Shown here: one piece after another, positions 51,642-60,390 of the stretch | How positions within the stretch are numbered: the first letter of the stretch is position 1 | Layout: every line of letters begins with the position of its first letter | NCBI RefSeq assembly: GCF_016918855.1 | Contig: NZ_JADKYB010000006.1 | Location: forward strand, 248,001 to 312,000 | Direction of reading: 5' to 3' | Source of the DNA: Actinacidiphila acididurans | GTDB lineage: Bacteria; Actinomycetota; Actinomycetes; Streptomycetales; Streptomycetaceae | Length of the DNA: 64,000 bases | Program-made: the position numbers and the translations under genes | Notes under the pieces: generated by a model | The model's database searches: none | The model's input: only the letters and a program-made list of their open reading frames with translations | What the model was told of the DNA's origin: nothing

Positions 51642-51980
51642 GGAACACCGAGGCTCACCGGTCCCACCGGCACCACCCGTCCCGCTGACCCTGCGTCACC
51701 GTCAGGGCCACCTTGACATCCTGAGACCGCATCCGGCACCTGCCGCACAGGTCGTCCCGTACGGCCCGCGGCGGGTGCCGGCGGTTGCGCCCGAAGGTGA
51801 AAAGGTCCGACGACGGCTCGGTGACCTGAAGGCAAACGCCGGGCGCGAGCCTGTGAAGTCGCCCTGAACTGCCCCTTTTGCGTACCTCCCGACGGTGGTC
51901 AAGGGGTGCAAGTTGTCGTAGGGTCGGTCAAGTTGTGAGCGCGGGACGCGCACTTCACCCACGTGGGAGGGGACCGCGAT
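51642..51980 (+). other. 339-bp region between polA and the transglycosylase
   Basis: No gene is seen. GGTCAAG occurs at 51897 and again near 51926, the latter within GTCGGTCAAGTTG; TAGGGT at 51919 could be a -10 element. GGGAGGGGACC before ATG 51981 is the ribosome binding site. I looked for a c-di-AMP (ydaO) riboswitch because such switches control cell-wall hydrolases in streptomycetes, and did not find its conserved core. Confidence 0.4.
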
Positions 51981-53321
51981 ATGGCAGCGCGGCGGTACGG
52001 CCGGAGGCTACGCAGGGGAGCGGCGGGGACGGCGGTGGCCGCCGCTGCGATGGCGGCACTCAGCGCGTCGCAGGCGCCCGGATTCCTCCCGGTCGCCCAC
52101 GCGCACTCAGCGGCCACGCAGGACCAGGCCGGGGAGGACGGCACCGGCACGGCGACCACGCCGCCGGCCGACAGTGGTCCGGCGGACGGCGGTTCGCCGT
52201 ACATCACCGACCTGCCCCCGCTGAACACCCCGACCGGCCCCTTCGCCCCGCTCGCGCCCGGCACACCCGCGATCACCGTGCCCGGTGGCGCCGGCGGCGG
52301 CCTGCCCACCACCGTCCTGAACGCCTACCTGCGCGCCCAGGCCTCGGTCCAGCAGACCATCCCCGGCTGCCGCCTGCCGTGGCAACTCCTCGCGGCCATC
52401 GGCCAGGTGGAGTCCGGCCAGGCCCGCGGCGGCGCGGTGGACGCGAACGGCACCACGTACACCCCGATCCTCGGCCCGGTGCTGGACGGCAACGGCTTCG
52501 CGAACATCCCCGACACCGACCAGGGCCGCTACGACGGCGACCCGCTGCACGACCGGGCCGTCGGCCCGATGCAGTTCATCCCGTCCACCTGGGCCAACTG
52601 GGGCGCGGACGGCAACGGTGACGGGGTGGCGGACCCCAACAACGTGTACGACGCCGCGCTCGCCGCCGCGCACTACCTGTGCGCGGGGGGCCGCGACCTG
52701 TCCGTCCCGGCCCAGATGGACCAGGCGATCCTCAGCTACAACCACTCCCCGGCCTACCTGGCCCTGGTCAAGGCGTGGTACGAGCACTTCCTCCAGGGCG
52801 GCACGGTCACCGTGCCCGACCGGCCCGGCACTCCCACCGGCCCCGGCATCCCGCAGGCCCCCGTGCCCGCCGGCACCGGGCCCACGCCGGGCAGCACGAC
52901 GCCCGCCCCGGGCGTCACCCACATCCCCGGCAGTGTCGGCCCCACCACCCCGCCCAACCACCCGCTGCCCGGCACCAGCCCCTCGCCGAGCCGCCCCGGC
53001 ACCCCCACGGGCACCATCCCCACGCCCCCCGGCGCCGGCACCGGTACGCCGAGCGGTCCGCCGACCACCACCACGCCGCCCACCACGCCTCCTCCCACCA
53101 CCACCCCGCCCACGACGCCTCCGACGACCACCCCGGACTGCCCCACCCCCACCCCGTCGGACAGCGCCAGCCCTTCCCCCACCCCGACCCCCACGGACAC
53201 GCCTACGGCTACTCCCACCCCGGATCCGTGTGCGACGCCGACGCCTTCTGGTAGCGCGACGCCCTCCCCCTCCGAGACCGGTGCGGGGGCTACGGGCGCG
53301 GCCCTTACGCCCTCGGCCTGA
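51981..53321 (+). CDS. Secreted lytic transglycosylase with Pro/Thr-rich tail
   Basis: A 446-residue exported protein. A twin-Arg-rich start and hydrophobic stretch (GAAGTAVAAAAMAALSAS) form the signal peptide. The catalytic domain (about 100-260) is lytic murein transglycosylase-like: LPWQLLAAIGQVESGQARGG with the catalytic Glu, GPMQFIPSTWANWGADGNGD, VYDAALAAAHYLCAGGRDLS and ILSYNHSPAYLALV. The last 180 residues are a low-complexity Pro/Thr/Ser/Gly tail with runs such as TTTTPPTTPPPTTTPPTTPP, likely a wall-spanning linker. It cleaves peptidoglycan glycan strands. ATG 51981 follows a strong GGGAGGGG site. Confidence 0.88.
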   Translation: MAARRYGRRLRRGAAGTAVAAAAMAALSASQAPGFLPVAHAHSAATQDQAGEDGTGTATTPPADSGPADGGSPYITDLPPLNTPTGPFAPLAPGTPAITVPGGAGGGLPTTVLNAYLRAQASVQQTIPGCRLPWQLLAAIGQVESGQARGGAVDANGTTYTPILGPVLDGNGFANIPDTDQGRYDGDPLHDRAVGPMQFIPSTWANWGADGNGDGVADPNNVYDAALAAAHYLCAGGRDLSVPAQMDQAILSYNHSPAYLALVKAWYEHFLQGGTVTVPDRPGTPTGPGIPQAPVPAGTGPTPGSTTPAPGVTHIPGSVGPTTPPNHPLPGTSPSPSRPGTPTGTIPTPPGAGTGTPSGPPTTTTPPTTPPPTTTPPTTPPTTTPDCPTPTPSDSASPSPTPTPTDTPTATPTPDPCATPTPSGSATPSPSETGAGATGAALTPSA

Positions 53322-53346
53322 CGGGCTGCGCCCGGGTTCGCCCGGA

Positions 53347-53601
53347 GCGCCCCTGGTTTTCCCGGCGAACCGCACCGCGCATGGTCCCCGCGCCCCTGGT
53401 TTTCCCGGCGAACCGCACCGCGCATGGTCCCCGCGCCCCTGGTCTTCCCGGCGAACCGCACCGCGCATGGTCCCCGCGCCCCTGGTCTTCCCGGCGAACC
53501 GCACCGCGCATGGTCCCCGCGCCCCTGGGTACTCCGGGCGAACCGGCCCGCCGCCAGGCGAACGCAGGGTACTTCGGGCGAACCGGCCCGCCGCCAGGCG
53601 A
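53347..53601 (+). repeat. 43-bp tandem array followed by a 40-bp tandem pair
   Basis: Units beginning GCGCCCCTGG start at 53347, 53390, 53433, 53476 and 53519, exactly 43 bp apart; each contains TTCCCGGCGAACCGCACCGC. The fifth diverges into a second pair, GGGTACTCCGGGCGAACCGG (53527) and its near copy at 53567, 40 bp apart. Modules match the dispersed repeat family (copy A and copy D). It fills the gap between the two convergent genes. Confidence 0.9.
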
Positions 53602-53605
53602 GACG

Positions 53606-56254
53606 CTAGCCCCGAGGGTTGGTGCGGCGAGTAGGTTGAGCTGAAGCGGGGTCCAAAGGCCAAGGGTGCCGGGGGTAGCGCCCCCGAAGCTCAGCCCGGA
53701 CGGCACGGTACCCTTCGCGCCAAAATGAGCTCAGGTCCGCGGTGACCGCCGCGGGCCGCCCCGCTGGGGAGAGCAAATGGAAAAGTACGGGCACGCCCGC
53801 GAGCGTGGGCGTCTCCCGTAGGCCGAAGAGTTCCTGGAGCTTGACGGCGAGGACGGGCTGCGGCCCGGAGTAGTCGAGGCGGATCCGGGAGCCGGAGGGG
53901 ACTTCGAGCCGCTCGGGCGCGAGAGCATCGAAGCGCAGGGCCTCGCCGGTCGCCCAGGGAAGCAGCCGCAGCAGCGCCGCGCGGGTGTCGGCCCGGACGA
54001 GGTCGGCCCGGCGCCGGGCGGCGGCGAGTTCGGGGCCGAGCCATTCCTCGGCCCGTTCCAGCAGGGCGTCCTCGGACACGTCCGGCCAGGGCTCGCCCAG
54101 GGTGCGGTGCAGGAAGGCCATCCGGTCCCGGACCGCGCCGGCCTCGCGGGACCAGGTCAGCAGGCCGGTGCCCTCGGCGCGCAGCCCCTCCAGCAGCGCG
54201 GCCCGCACCAGGTCGCGGTCCGGGTTCCGCAGCGGCGCGGCGCTCAGCTCCACCGCGCCCAGCCGTTCCACCCGCCGGGCCACCACGTCCCCGTCCCGCC
54301 AGCGCACCTCCTCGTACCCGGTCAGCAGGCCGTGCGCCGCCTGCCGCGCGGTGTCCTCGTCGATCACCGCGGCCACCCGCACCCGCGCGTCCGCCCGTCC
54401 GGCGCCCCGGTCGGCGACGGCCACCGCGATCCACTCCGCCCCGCCGAGGCCGGCGGGCGCCTGCGCCCCGGTGCCGGACACCATCAGGTACGCGTCCTGG
54501 GCCCGCCGTCGCGCCACCCGCTCCGGGAACGCGAGCGCGACCACCAGCCCGGCGACCGCGTCGTCACCGAGCCCCGGGCCGTTTCCGGCTTCGGCGCGTG
54601 GACGGCTGCCGCTCCCCGGGTGAACGGTCCCGGTCCCGTCGCCGGCCCGGGAGCCGCGGTCGTCCCCTCCTCCTGGGCGCGGGCCGCCGGCGGCCACCTC
54701 GGTCAGGCGGCGGGATTCCGCGCGCCAGCGCGTGGTGTAGGGGTCGGTGGTTCGGCGGGCGGTGCGCCAGGCGGCGGCGAGGTCGGGGCCGTAGGAGGAC
54801 GGCAGTTCCTCGGAGAGGAGGGCGGTGACCTCGGCGGCGCGGGCGGGGCCGGCGACGGGGGCCGCGTCGAGGAGGGCACGGGCCAGGCGGGGATGGAGGC
54901 CGGCCAGGGCGAGCCGGCGGCCGCGGTCGGTGGCGCGGCCGGCCGGGTCGACCGCGTCCAGGTCGCGCAGGGCGGCGCGGGCCGCGGCCAGCGCACCGGC
55001 CGGCGGGCGGTCGAGCAGGGCGAGGCCGGAGGCGTCCGGGTCGCCCCAGCACGCGGCCTGGAGCGCGAACCCGGTGAGGTCGGCCAGCGCGATCTCGGGC
55101 GCGGGCTGCCGGGCGAGCCGGTCGTGTCCTCCTTGCGGCCAGCAGCGGTAGACGGTGCCGGGGCCCTCCCGGCCGGCCCGGCCCGCCCGCTGCTCGGCCG
55201 CGGCGCGGGACAGGCGTACGGTCGCCAGCGAGCCGAGGCCGCGGGCGTGGTCCATGCGCGGCTCCCGGGCCAGCCCGCTGTCCACCACCACCCGCACCCC
55301 GGGCACGGTCAGGCTGGACTCGGCCACCGAGGTGGCCAGCAGTACCCGGCGCCGGATGCCGGGCGACAACGCGGCGTCCTGCACGGCGGCCGGCGCGCGG
55401 CCGTGCACCTGGAGCACGTCGGCCGGCACGTCGGACAGCAGCCCGGCGACCCGGGCGATCTCCCCGACGCCGGGCAGGAAGCACAGCACGTCGCCGTCGT
55501 GGTCGCGCAGCGCCCGCCGGACCACCGCGGCCACATGGTCCAGCAGCGCCGGGTCCACCCAGGTGCCGTGCGGCGGGCGCACCGGCCGATCCGGCGGCGC
55601 CCACCGCACCGCCACCGGGTGCAGCACCCCTTCCGCCTCGACCACGGGCGCGTCCAGCAGGGTCGCCCAGGCGGCGGTGTCGGTGGTGGCGGAGGCGGCG
55701 ACCAGCCGCAGGTCCGGGCGCAGCAGGGCCCGTACGTCCAGCAGGAAGGCGAGCGCGGTGTCCGCGTCGAGGTGCCGCTCGTGGCATTCGTCGAGCAGGA
55801 CCGTGCCCACGCCCTCGAGCTCCGGGTCGCGCTGGAGCCGCTGGAGCAGCACACCGGTGGTGACCACCTCGATCACGGTCCGCTCCGAGACCCGCCGCTC
55901 GCCGCGCACGGTGAAGCCGACCCGCTGACCGGGTCGTTCGCCCAGCAGCCACGCCATCCGCCGGGCCGCCGCCCGCGCGGCCATCCGCCGCGGCTCTGCC
56001 ACCACGACCCGGCCCGGGAAGGCGTCCGCGAGCAGCAGCGGCACCAGGGTGGTCTTGCCGGTGCCGGGCGGCGCGGCCAGGACCGCGCAGCCGGGCCCGC
56101 GCAGGGCCGCCAGCAGGTCCGGTACGGCCGCCGCGACCGGCAGTTCGCGTCCCTCGGCCCGTACGGACCCGCCGATGCCGGCCCGGCCCGCGGCCGTACC
56201 ACCGCGCGTATCGGTCGTACGCGGCCGGTCCGTACCACCGCTCGTGTCCGTCAT
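53606..56254 (-). CDS. hrpB: ATP-dependent helicase HrpB
   Basis: An 882-residue DEAH-family superfamily 2 helicase. Walker A is APPGTGKTTLVPLLL (61-75), the DEAH-box variant is LLDECHERHLDAD (DECH), motif III is VAASATTDT, motif V VLLATSVAESSLTVPGV, and motif VI QRAGRAGREGPGTVYR. The HrpB C-terminal domain ends with FWREGYRAVRAELRGRYPRH and PLDPASAQPTRRTNP, the family hallmark. A Gly/Asp-rich insertion (about 545-590) separates halves. The first 30 residues are two units of a 12-residue repeat (SGGTDRPRTTDT, RGGTAAGRAGIG) that continues as DNA repeat upstream of the ATG. No ribosome binding site is seen, so the start is uncertain. Confidence 0.9.
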   Translation of the reverse strand: MTDTSGGTDRPRTTDTRGGTAAGRAGIGGSVRAEGRELPVAAAVPDLLAALRGPGCAVLAAPPGTGKTTLVPLLLADAFPGRVVVAEPRRMAARAAARRMAWLLGERPGQRVGFTVRGERRVSERTVIEVVTTGVLLQRLQRDPELEGVGTVLLDECHERHLDADTALAFLLDVRALLRPDLRLVAASATTDTAAWATLLDAPVVEAEGVLHPVAVRWAPPDRPVRPPHGTWVDPALLDHVAAVVRRALRDHDGDVLCFLPGVGEIARVAGLLSDVPADVLQVHGRAPAAVQDAALSPGIRRRVLLATSVAESSLTVPGVRVVVDSGLAREPRMDHARGLGSLATVRLSRAAAEQRAGRAGREGPGTVYRCWPQGGHDRLARQPAPEIALADLTGFALQAACWGDPDASGLALLDRPPAGALAAARAALRDLDAVDPAGRATDRGRRLALAGLHPRLARALLDAAPVAGPARAAEVTALLSEELPSSYGPDLAAAWRTARRTTDPYTTRWRAESRRLTEVAAGGPRPGGGDDRGSRAGDGTGTVHPGSGSRPRAEAGNGPGLGDDAVAGLVVALAFPERVARRRAQDAYLMVSGTGAQAPAGLGGAEWIAVAVADRGAGRADARVRVAAVIDEDTARQAAHGLLTGYEEVRWRDGDVVARRVERLGAVELSAAPLRNPDRDLVRAALLEGLRAEGTGLLTWSREAGAVRDRMAFLHRTLGEPWPDVSEDALLERAEEWLGPELAAARRRADLVRADTRAALLRLLPWATGEALRFDALAPERLEVPSGSRIRLDYSGPQPVLAVKLQELFGLRETPTLAGVPVLFHLLSPAGRPAAVTADLSSFWREGYRAVRAELRGRYPRHPWPLDPASAQPTRRTNPRG

Positions 56255-56431
56255 GCCGCGCCCGCCCGTACCACCGCCGGTACATGTCGTGGCGCGTCCG
56301 CTCGTACCACTGCCGGCGCGTACCCCGGCGTGTCGGTCCGTACCACCGCGCGTATCCGGCGCTTCCGGGCCGTTCGCACCACCGCGTGCTTCCGATGCAC
56401 CCGGGCCCGCCGTACCACTGCTCGCGTCAAC
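56195..56431 (-). repeat. 36-bp degenerate tandem repeat across the hrpB start
   Basis: The plus-strand element CGTACCACCGC(G/T)CGT, with substitutions, starts at 56195, 56231, 56267, 56303, 56339, 56375 and 56411, always 36 bp apart. In the hrpB frame each unit reads as 12 residues beginning GGT or a close variant. The frame is free of stops from the methyltransferase TGA (56434-56432) to the hrpB ATG, but has no start codon in that stretch. Confidence 0.85.
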
Positions 56432-57256
56432 TCAGCGCGCCTCGCAGACGAAGATCGCGGTGCCCGGGAGCAGGCGGCCGCGCAGCGGGGACCAGCCGCC
56501 CCAGTCCTGGCGGTTCCAGGCCGGCCACTCGGGTTCGACCAGGTCGACCAGGGTGAGGCCGGCCGCGGTGATCTCGCGGACCCGGTCGCCGAGGGTGCGG
56601 TGGTGCTCGACGTAGACGGCTATGCCTCGGTCGTCCTGCTCGACGTAGGGCGTGCGGTCGAAGTAGGAGGCCACTGCCGTCAGGCCCTCCGGGCCCGGCT
56701 CGTCGGGGAAGGCCCAGCGCACCGGGTGGGTGACCGAGAAGACCCAGCGACCGCCGGGCCGCAGCACCCGCCGCACCTCCCGCTGCACCCGTGCGGTGTC
56801 GGCGATGAACGGCAGTGCGCCGTAGGCGGAACAGGCCAGGTCGAAGGAGGCGTCGGCGAACGGCAGCGCGCCCGCGTCCGCCTGCACCAGGGGCACCGGC
56901 CCGGTCGGCGCGGGCGCCTCGAGATCGATCCGGCGGGCGTGCCGCAACTGCCGCCCGGACAGGTCCAGCGCCACCGGCCGGGCGCCCTGCGCGGCCAGCC
57001 AGCGCGAGCACTGCGCGGCGCCCGCGCCGATCTCCAGCACCGCCCGGTCCTTGAGGTCCTCGGCCGGGCCGAGCAGCGCCGCCTCCGCCTCGTCCAGCCC
57101 CTCCGGGCCCCACACGAAGCGGGCGTCGCCCAGGAAGTCGCCGTGCTCGATCTGGTAGTCGTCCGCGTTGCGGTCCCACCAGCGGCGGTTGGCCCTGCTG
57201 CTCTCGGTCGCACCGGCAATACGACGGGTAGCTTCGGGTTCGGGTCCTTGGATCAT
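56432..57256 (-). CDS. Class I SAM-dependent methyltransferase
   Basis: A 274-residue Rossmann-fold methyltransferase. Motif I is AVLEIGAGAAQCSRWLAAQG, motif II PVALDLSGRQLRHA, motif IV FDLACSAYGALPFIAD, and VLRPGGRWVFSVTHPVRWAF follows as in small-molecule methyltransferases of the UbiE/type 11 group. The N-terminal SSRANRRWWDRNADDYQIEH and the C-terminal PEWPAWNRQDWGGWSPLRG recur in actinobacterial homologues. The acceptor substrate is unknown. It is in the same reading frame as hrpB downstream and divergent from rpsA. Confidence 0.85.
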   Translation of the reverse strand: MIQGPEPEATRRIAGATESSRANRRWWDRNADDYQIEHGDFLGDARFVWGPEGLDEAEAALLGPAEDLKDRAVLEIGAGAAQCSRWLAAQGARPVALDLSGRQLRHARRIDLEAPAPTGPVPLVQADAGALPFADASFDLACSAYGALPFIADTARVQREVRRVLRPGGRWVFSVTHPVRWAFPDEPGPEGLTAVASYFDRTPYVEQDDRGIAVYVEHHRTLGDRVREITAAGLTLVDLVEPEWPAWNRQDWGGWSPLRGRLLPGTAIFVCEAR

Positions 57257-57345
57257 CGCGGCAGTCGTCGTACTCTCTGGAGGGACCTGCGGGAGTGTAT
57301 GTTGGGCCGGTTCGTCCGTTACGCGCCCGGGTGTGCTCTTCGTGC

Positions 57346-57375
57346 ATTGACCCTGCCCGGCTGCCCCCGTATGCT
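57346..57375 (+). promoter_or_regulatory. Housekeeping-type promoter of rpsA
   Basis: TTGACC (57346-57351), an 18-bp spacer, then TATGCT (57370-57375): the best vegetative promoter match in the window. The start would fall near 57382, giving rpsA a leader of about 170 nt, unlike the many leaderless genes around it. The 298-bp gap shows no further gene. Confidence 0.7.
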
Positions 57376-57554
57376 ACAAGTTGCGCTGCGAGCCTGCGCG
57401 CCTCGGACGGAGCAGGCCACGCTCGAATCTGTTGCAGTTCCCTTGGCCCACGGCTTTCGGCCCTTCCGGCCGACTTCAAGGGGCGGCAGGAACGAAAAAG
57501 GCTCCAGCGTAGCAGTACCTACGACTTACTGTCCGTACCGGAGTCCTTTCCCTA

Positions 57555-59042
57555 ATGACGAGCAGCACCGAGGCCCCTCGTACCACCCCGCAGGTGGCGG
57601 TCAACGACATCGGCAACGAGGAAGCCTTCCTCGCGGCGATCGACGAGACGATCAAGTACTTCAACGACGGCGACATCGTCGACGGCGTCATCGTGAAGGT
57701 CGACCGGGACGAGGTCCTGCTCGACATCGGTTACAAGACCGAAGGTGTCATCCCCTCCCGCGAGCTCTCCATCAAGCACGACGTCGACCCCAACGAGGTC
57801 GTTGCCGTGGGCGATGAGATCGAGGCTCTGGTCCTCCAGAAGGAGGACAAGGAAGGGCGCCTGATCCTCTCGAAGAAGCGTGCGCAGTACGAGCGCGCGT
57901 GGGGCACCATCGAGAAGATCAAGGAAGAGGACGGCATCGTCACCGGTACCGTCATCGAGGTCGTCAAGGGCGGTCTCATCCTCGACATCGGCCTGCGCGG
58001 CTTCCTGCCCGCCTCCCTGGTCGAGATGCGCCGCGTCCGCGACCTCCAGCCCTACGTGGGCAAGGAGCTCGAGGCCAAGATCATCGAGCTGGACAAGAAC
58101 CGCAACAACGTGGTCCTGTCCCGCCGCGCCTGGCTGGAGCAGACCCAGAGCGAGGTCCGCCAGACCTTCCTCACCACCCTCCAGAAGGGCCAGGTGCGCT
58201 CCGGCGTCGTCTCCTCGATCGTCAACTTCGGTGCGTTCGTGGACCTCGGCGGCGTCGACGGTCTGGTGCACGTCTCCGAGCTGTCCTGGAAGCACATCGA
58301 CCACCCGTCCGAGGTCGTCGAGGTCGGCCAGGAGGTCACGGTCGAGGTCCTGGACGTCGACATGGACCGCGAGCGCGTCTCCCTGTCGCTGAAGGCGACC
58401 CAGGAAGACCCGTGGCAGCAGTTCGCCCGCACCCACCAGATCGGCCAGGTCGTACCGGGCAAGGTCACCAAGCTGGTGCCGTTCGGTGCGTTCGTCCGGG
58501 TGGACGAGGGTATCGAGGGCCTGGTCCACATCTCCGAGCTGGCCGAGCGCCACGTGGAGATCCCGGAGCAGGTCGTCCAGGTCAACGACGAGATCTTCGT
58601 CAAGGTCATCGACATCGACCTGGAGCGCCGCCGCATCTCGCTGTCCCTCAAGCAGGCCAACGAGTCCTTCGGCGCCGACCCGGCCTCGGTGGAGTTCGAC
58701 CCGACGCTGTACGGCATGGCCGCGTCGTACGACGACCAGGGCAACTACATCTACCCCGAGGGCTTCGACCCCGAGACCAACGACTGGCTCGACGGGTACG
58801 AGAAGCAGCGCGAGGAGTGGGAGGGCCAGTACGCCACGGCCCAGGCCCGCTTCGAGCAGCACCAGGCGCAGGTCATCAAGTCCCGCGAGGCCGACGCGGA
58901 GGCCGCGGCCCAGGCCGGTGGCCAGCCCGCCGCCCCCGCCGGTGGCAACTACTCCTCGGAGTCCGAGGACAACTCCGGCGCCCTCGCCTCCGACGAGGCC
59001 CTGGCGGCCCTGCGCGAGAAGCTCGCGGGCGGCCAGAGCTGA
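57555..59042 (+). CDS. rpsA: 30S ribosomal protein S1
   Basis: A 495-residue translation initiation protein with four S1 RNA-binding domains at roughly 35-105, 122-190, 208-278 and 293-365; repeated signatures are GFLPASLVEM, NFGAFVDLGGVDGLVHVSEL and PFGAFVRVDEGIEGLVHISE. After domain 4 comes a Tyr/Glu-rich segment (SYDDQGNYIYPEGFDPETND) and an Ala/Gln/Gly tail. This is the four-domain actinobacterial form, shorter than the six-domain E. coli protein. Codon use is strongly biased towards C-ending codons, as expected for high expression. Confidence 0.96.
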   Translation: MTSSTEAPRTTPQVAVNDIGNEEAFLAAIDETIKYFNDGDIVDGVIVKVDRDEVLLDIGYKTEGVIPSRELSIKHDVDPNEVVAVGDEIEALVLQKEDKEGRLILSKKRAQYERAWGTIEKIKEEDGIVTGTVIEVVKGGLILDIGLRGFLPASLVEMRRVRDLQPYVGKELEAKIIELDKNRNNVVLSRRAWLEQTQSEVRQTFLTTLQKGQVRSGVVSSIVNFGAFVDLGGVDGLVHVSELSWKHIDHPSEVVEVGQEVTVEVLDVDMDRERVSLSLKATQEDPWQQFARTHQIGQVVPGKVTKLVPFGAFVRVDEGIEGLVHISELAERHVEIPEQVVQVNDEIFVKVIDIDLERRRISLSLKQANESFGADPASVEFDPTLYGMAASYDDQGNYIYPEGFDPETNDWLDGYEKQREEWEGQYATAQARFEQHQAQVIKSREADAEAAAQAGGQPAAPAGGNYSSESEDNSGALASDEALAALREKLAGGQS

Positions 59043-59071
59043 CCCGCAGAGCCTGCTCGACCGCTTGACCA

Positions 59072-59113
59072 CACCGCGGGCCCGCTCCCTTTCGGGGGAG
59101 CGGGCCCGCGGTG
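59072..59113 (+). terminator. Long hairpin terminator after rpsA
   Basis: CACCGCGGGCCCGCTCCC pairs perfectly over 18 bp with GGGAGCGGGCCCGCGGTG around a TTTCGG loop. There is no T-tract. Confidence 0.8.
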
Positions 59114-59276
59114 CTCGTGCTGTCCTGTTCCGGTGCCGGCGTACCCGCCTTCCCGGACCTCGATCGAGTACGTGAACCGGAAACGCCGACGTGAACACCC
59201 GGTGGAGCGCCGTGACCGTAAAGTCTTGCCGACGGACCGTCAAGAACGCCCCGGCGCGGCTTCCGGTGGCCGGGCG

Positions 59277-59303
59277 GGGAATGTCGGGCGGTTTGCGTTC
59301 GTT
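59277..59303 (+). promoter_or_regulatory. Sigma-R-type promoter upstream of the PAC2 gene
   Basis: GGGAAT (59277-59282), exactly 18 bases, then GTT (59301-59303). This matches the sigma-R thiol-stress consensus GGGAAT-N18-GTT at every fixed position. The PAC2 start codon is 33 bases further on with a GAGGAGG site between. Confidence 0.65.
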
Positions 59304-59335
59304 GAAGGTGACAGAGAGCGAGGAGGACGATCACC

Positions 59336-60271
59336 GTGCTGGATCCGCAAGGACTGTACGAGTACGTACCGGGCGGGGCCGAGGCCGTCGACGAGGCGGT
59401 CGGAGACACGGGGCCCGTGCTGCTGTACTGGTTCGAGGGGTACATGGACGCCGGGGAGACCGGCGAACAGGTCATCCGTCAGCTTCTGAACCGCCTCGAC
59501 CATCAGCTCGTCGCGCGCTTCGACGCCGATCGGCTGGTGGACTACCGGGCCCGGCGCCCCCTGATGACCTTCGTCCGGGACCACTGGACGTCGTACGAGA
59601 CCCCCGCCATCGACCTCTACCTGGTCCGTGACACCACCGGCACCCCCTTCCTGGTGCTCAGCGGCCAGGAGCCGGACGTGGAGTGGGAGCGCTTCGGCGC
59701 CGCGCTGCTCCAGGTCGTCGAGCGGCTCGGGGTGCGCATGGCGATCAACTTCCACGGCATTCCGATGGGCGTCCCGCACACCCGTCCGGTGGGCCTGACC
59801 CCGCACGGCAACCGGGTGGACCTGGTGCCCGGCCACCGCGCCTGGTTCGACGAGGCCCAGGTCCCGGCGAGCTGCGCCGCCATGATCGAGTACCGGCTCG
59901 CCCAGGCCGGCCGCGACGTGCTGGGCGTGGCCGCCCACGTGCCGCACTACCTGGCGCGTTCCCCGTACCCGGACGCCGCGCTCGCCGTGCTGGAGACCGT
60001 CACCGCCGCCACCGGCCTGGTGCTGCCCGACATCGCGCACGCGCTGCGCAATGAGGCGCACACGGTCCGGGTCGAGATCGACCGCCAGGTCGCCGAGGGC
60101 GACGGCGAGCTGGTCTCGGTGGTGCGCGGCCTGGAGAGCCAGTACGACGCGGTCGCCGGCGTGCAGTCGCGGGAGAGCCTGATGGCCGAGCCCGTGGACC
60201 TGCCCTCGGCCGAGGACCTGGCCGCGGAGTTCGAGCGCTTCCTCGCCGACCGCGAGGACGACGGCCGCTGA
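59336..60271 (+). CDS. PAC2-family protein
   Basis: A 311-residue protein of the PAC2 (proteasome assembly chaperone 2-like) superfamily found in most actinobacteria. Visible are [20 protein letters not shown], the early strand-helix unit; [36 protein letters not shown]; and [20 protein letters not shown], the conserved family core, then helices of the C-terminal part ([20 protein letters not shown]). The function in bacteria is unsettled. GTG 59336 has a GAGGAGG site. A sigma-R promoter lies just upstream. Confidence 0.88.
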   Translation: MLDPQGLYEYVPGGAEAVDEAVGDTGPVLLYWFEGYMDAGETGEQVIRQLLNRLDHQLVARFDADRLVDYRARRPLMTFVRDHWTSYETPAIDLYLVRDTTGTPFLVLSGQEPDVEWERFGAALLQVVERLGVRMAINFHGIPMGVPHTRPVGLTPHGNRVDLVPGHRAWFDEAQVPASCAAMIEYRLAQAGRDVLGVAAHVPHYLARSPYPDAALAVLETVTAATGLVLPDIAHALRNEAHTVRVEIDRQVAEGDGELVSVVRGLESQYDAVAGVQSRESLMAEPVDLPSAEDLAAEFERFLADREDDGR

Positions 60272-60390
60272 CGCGGGCGCGGGCGAGCACGGGTGCCCGG
60301 CGGCTGTCCGGCGCGCCCGCGAAAGCCCGTGCCCGGGACCGTACGGGCGGGTGAGCGTGCCCGTCCGGCGTACGGTGCCGCGCGGTGCCG

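Noticed and set aside
51740..51965. Possible c-di-AMP (ydaO-type) riboswitch upstream of the lytic transglycosylase
   Set aside because: The conserved core segments of that riboswitch class could not be found in this stretch.
53347..53601. CRISPR array
   Set aside because: Unit and spacer are not distinguishable: whole 43-bp units are repeated with no variable spacers, and no cas genes are near.
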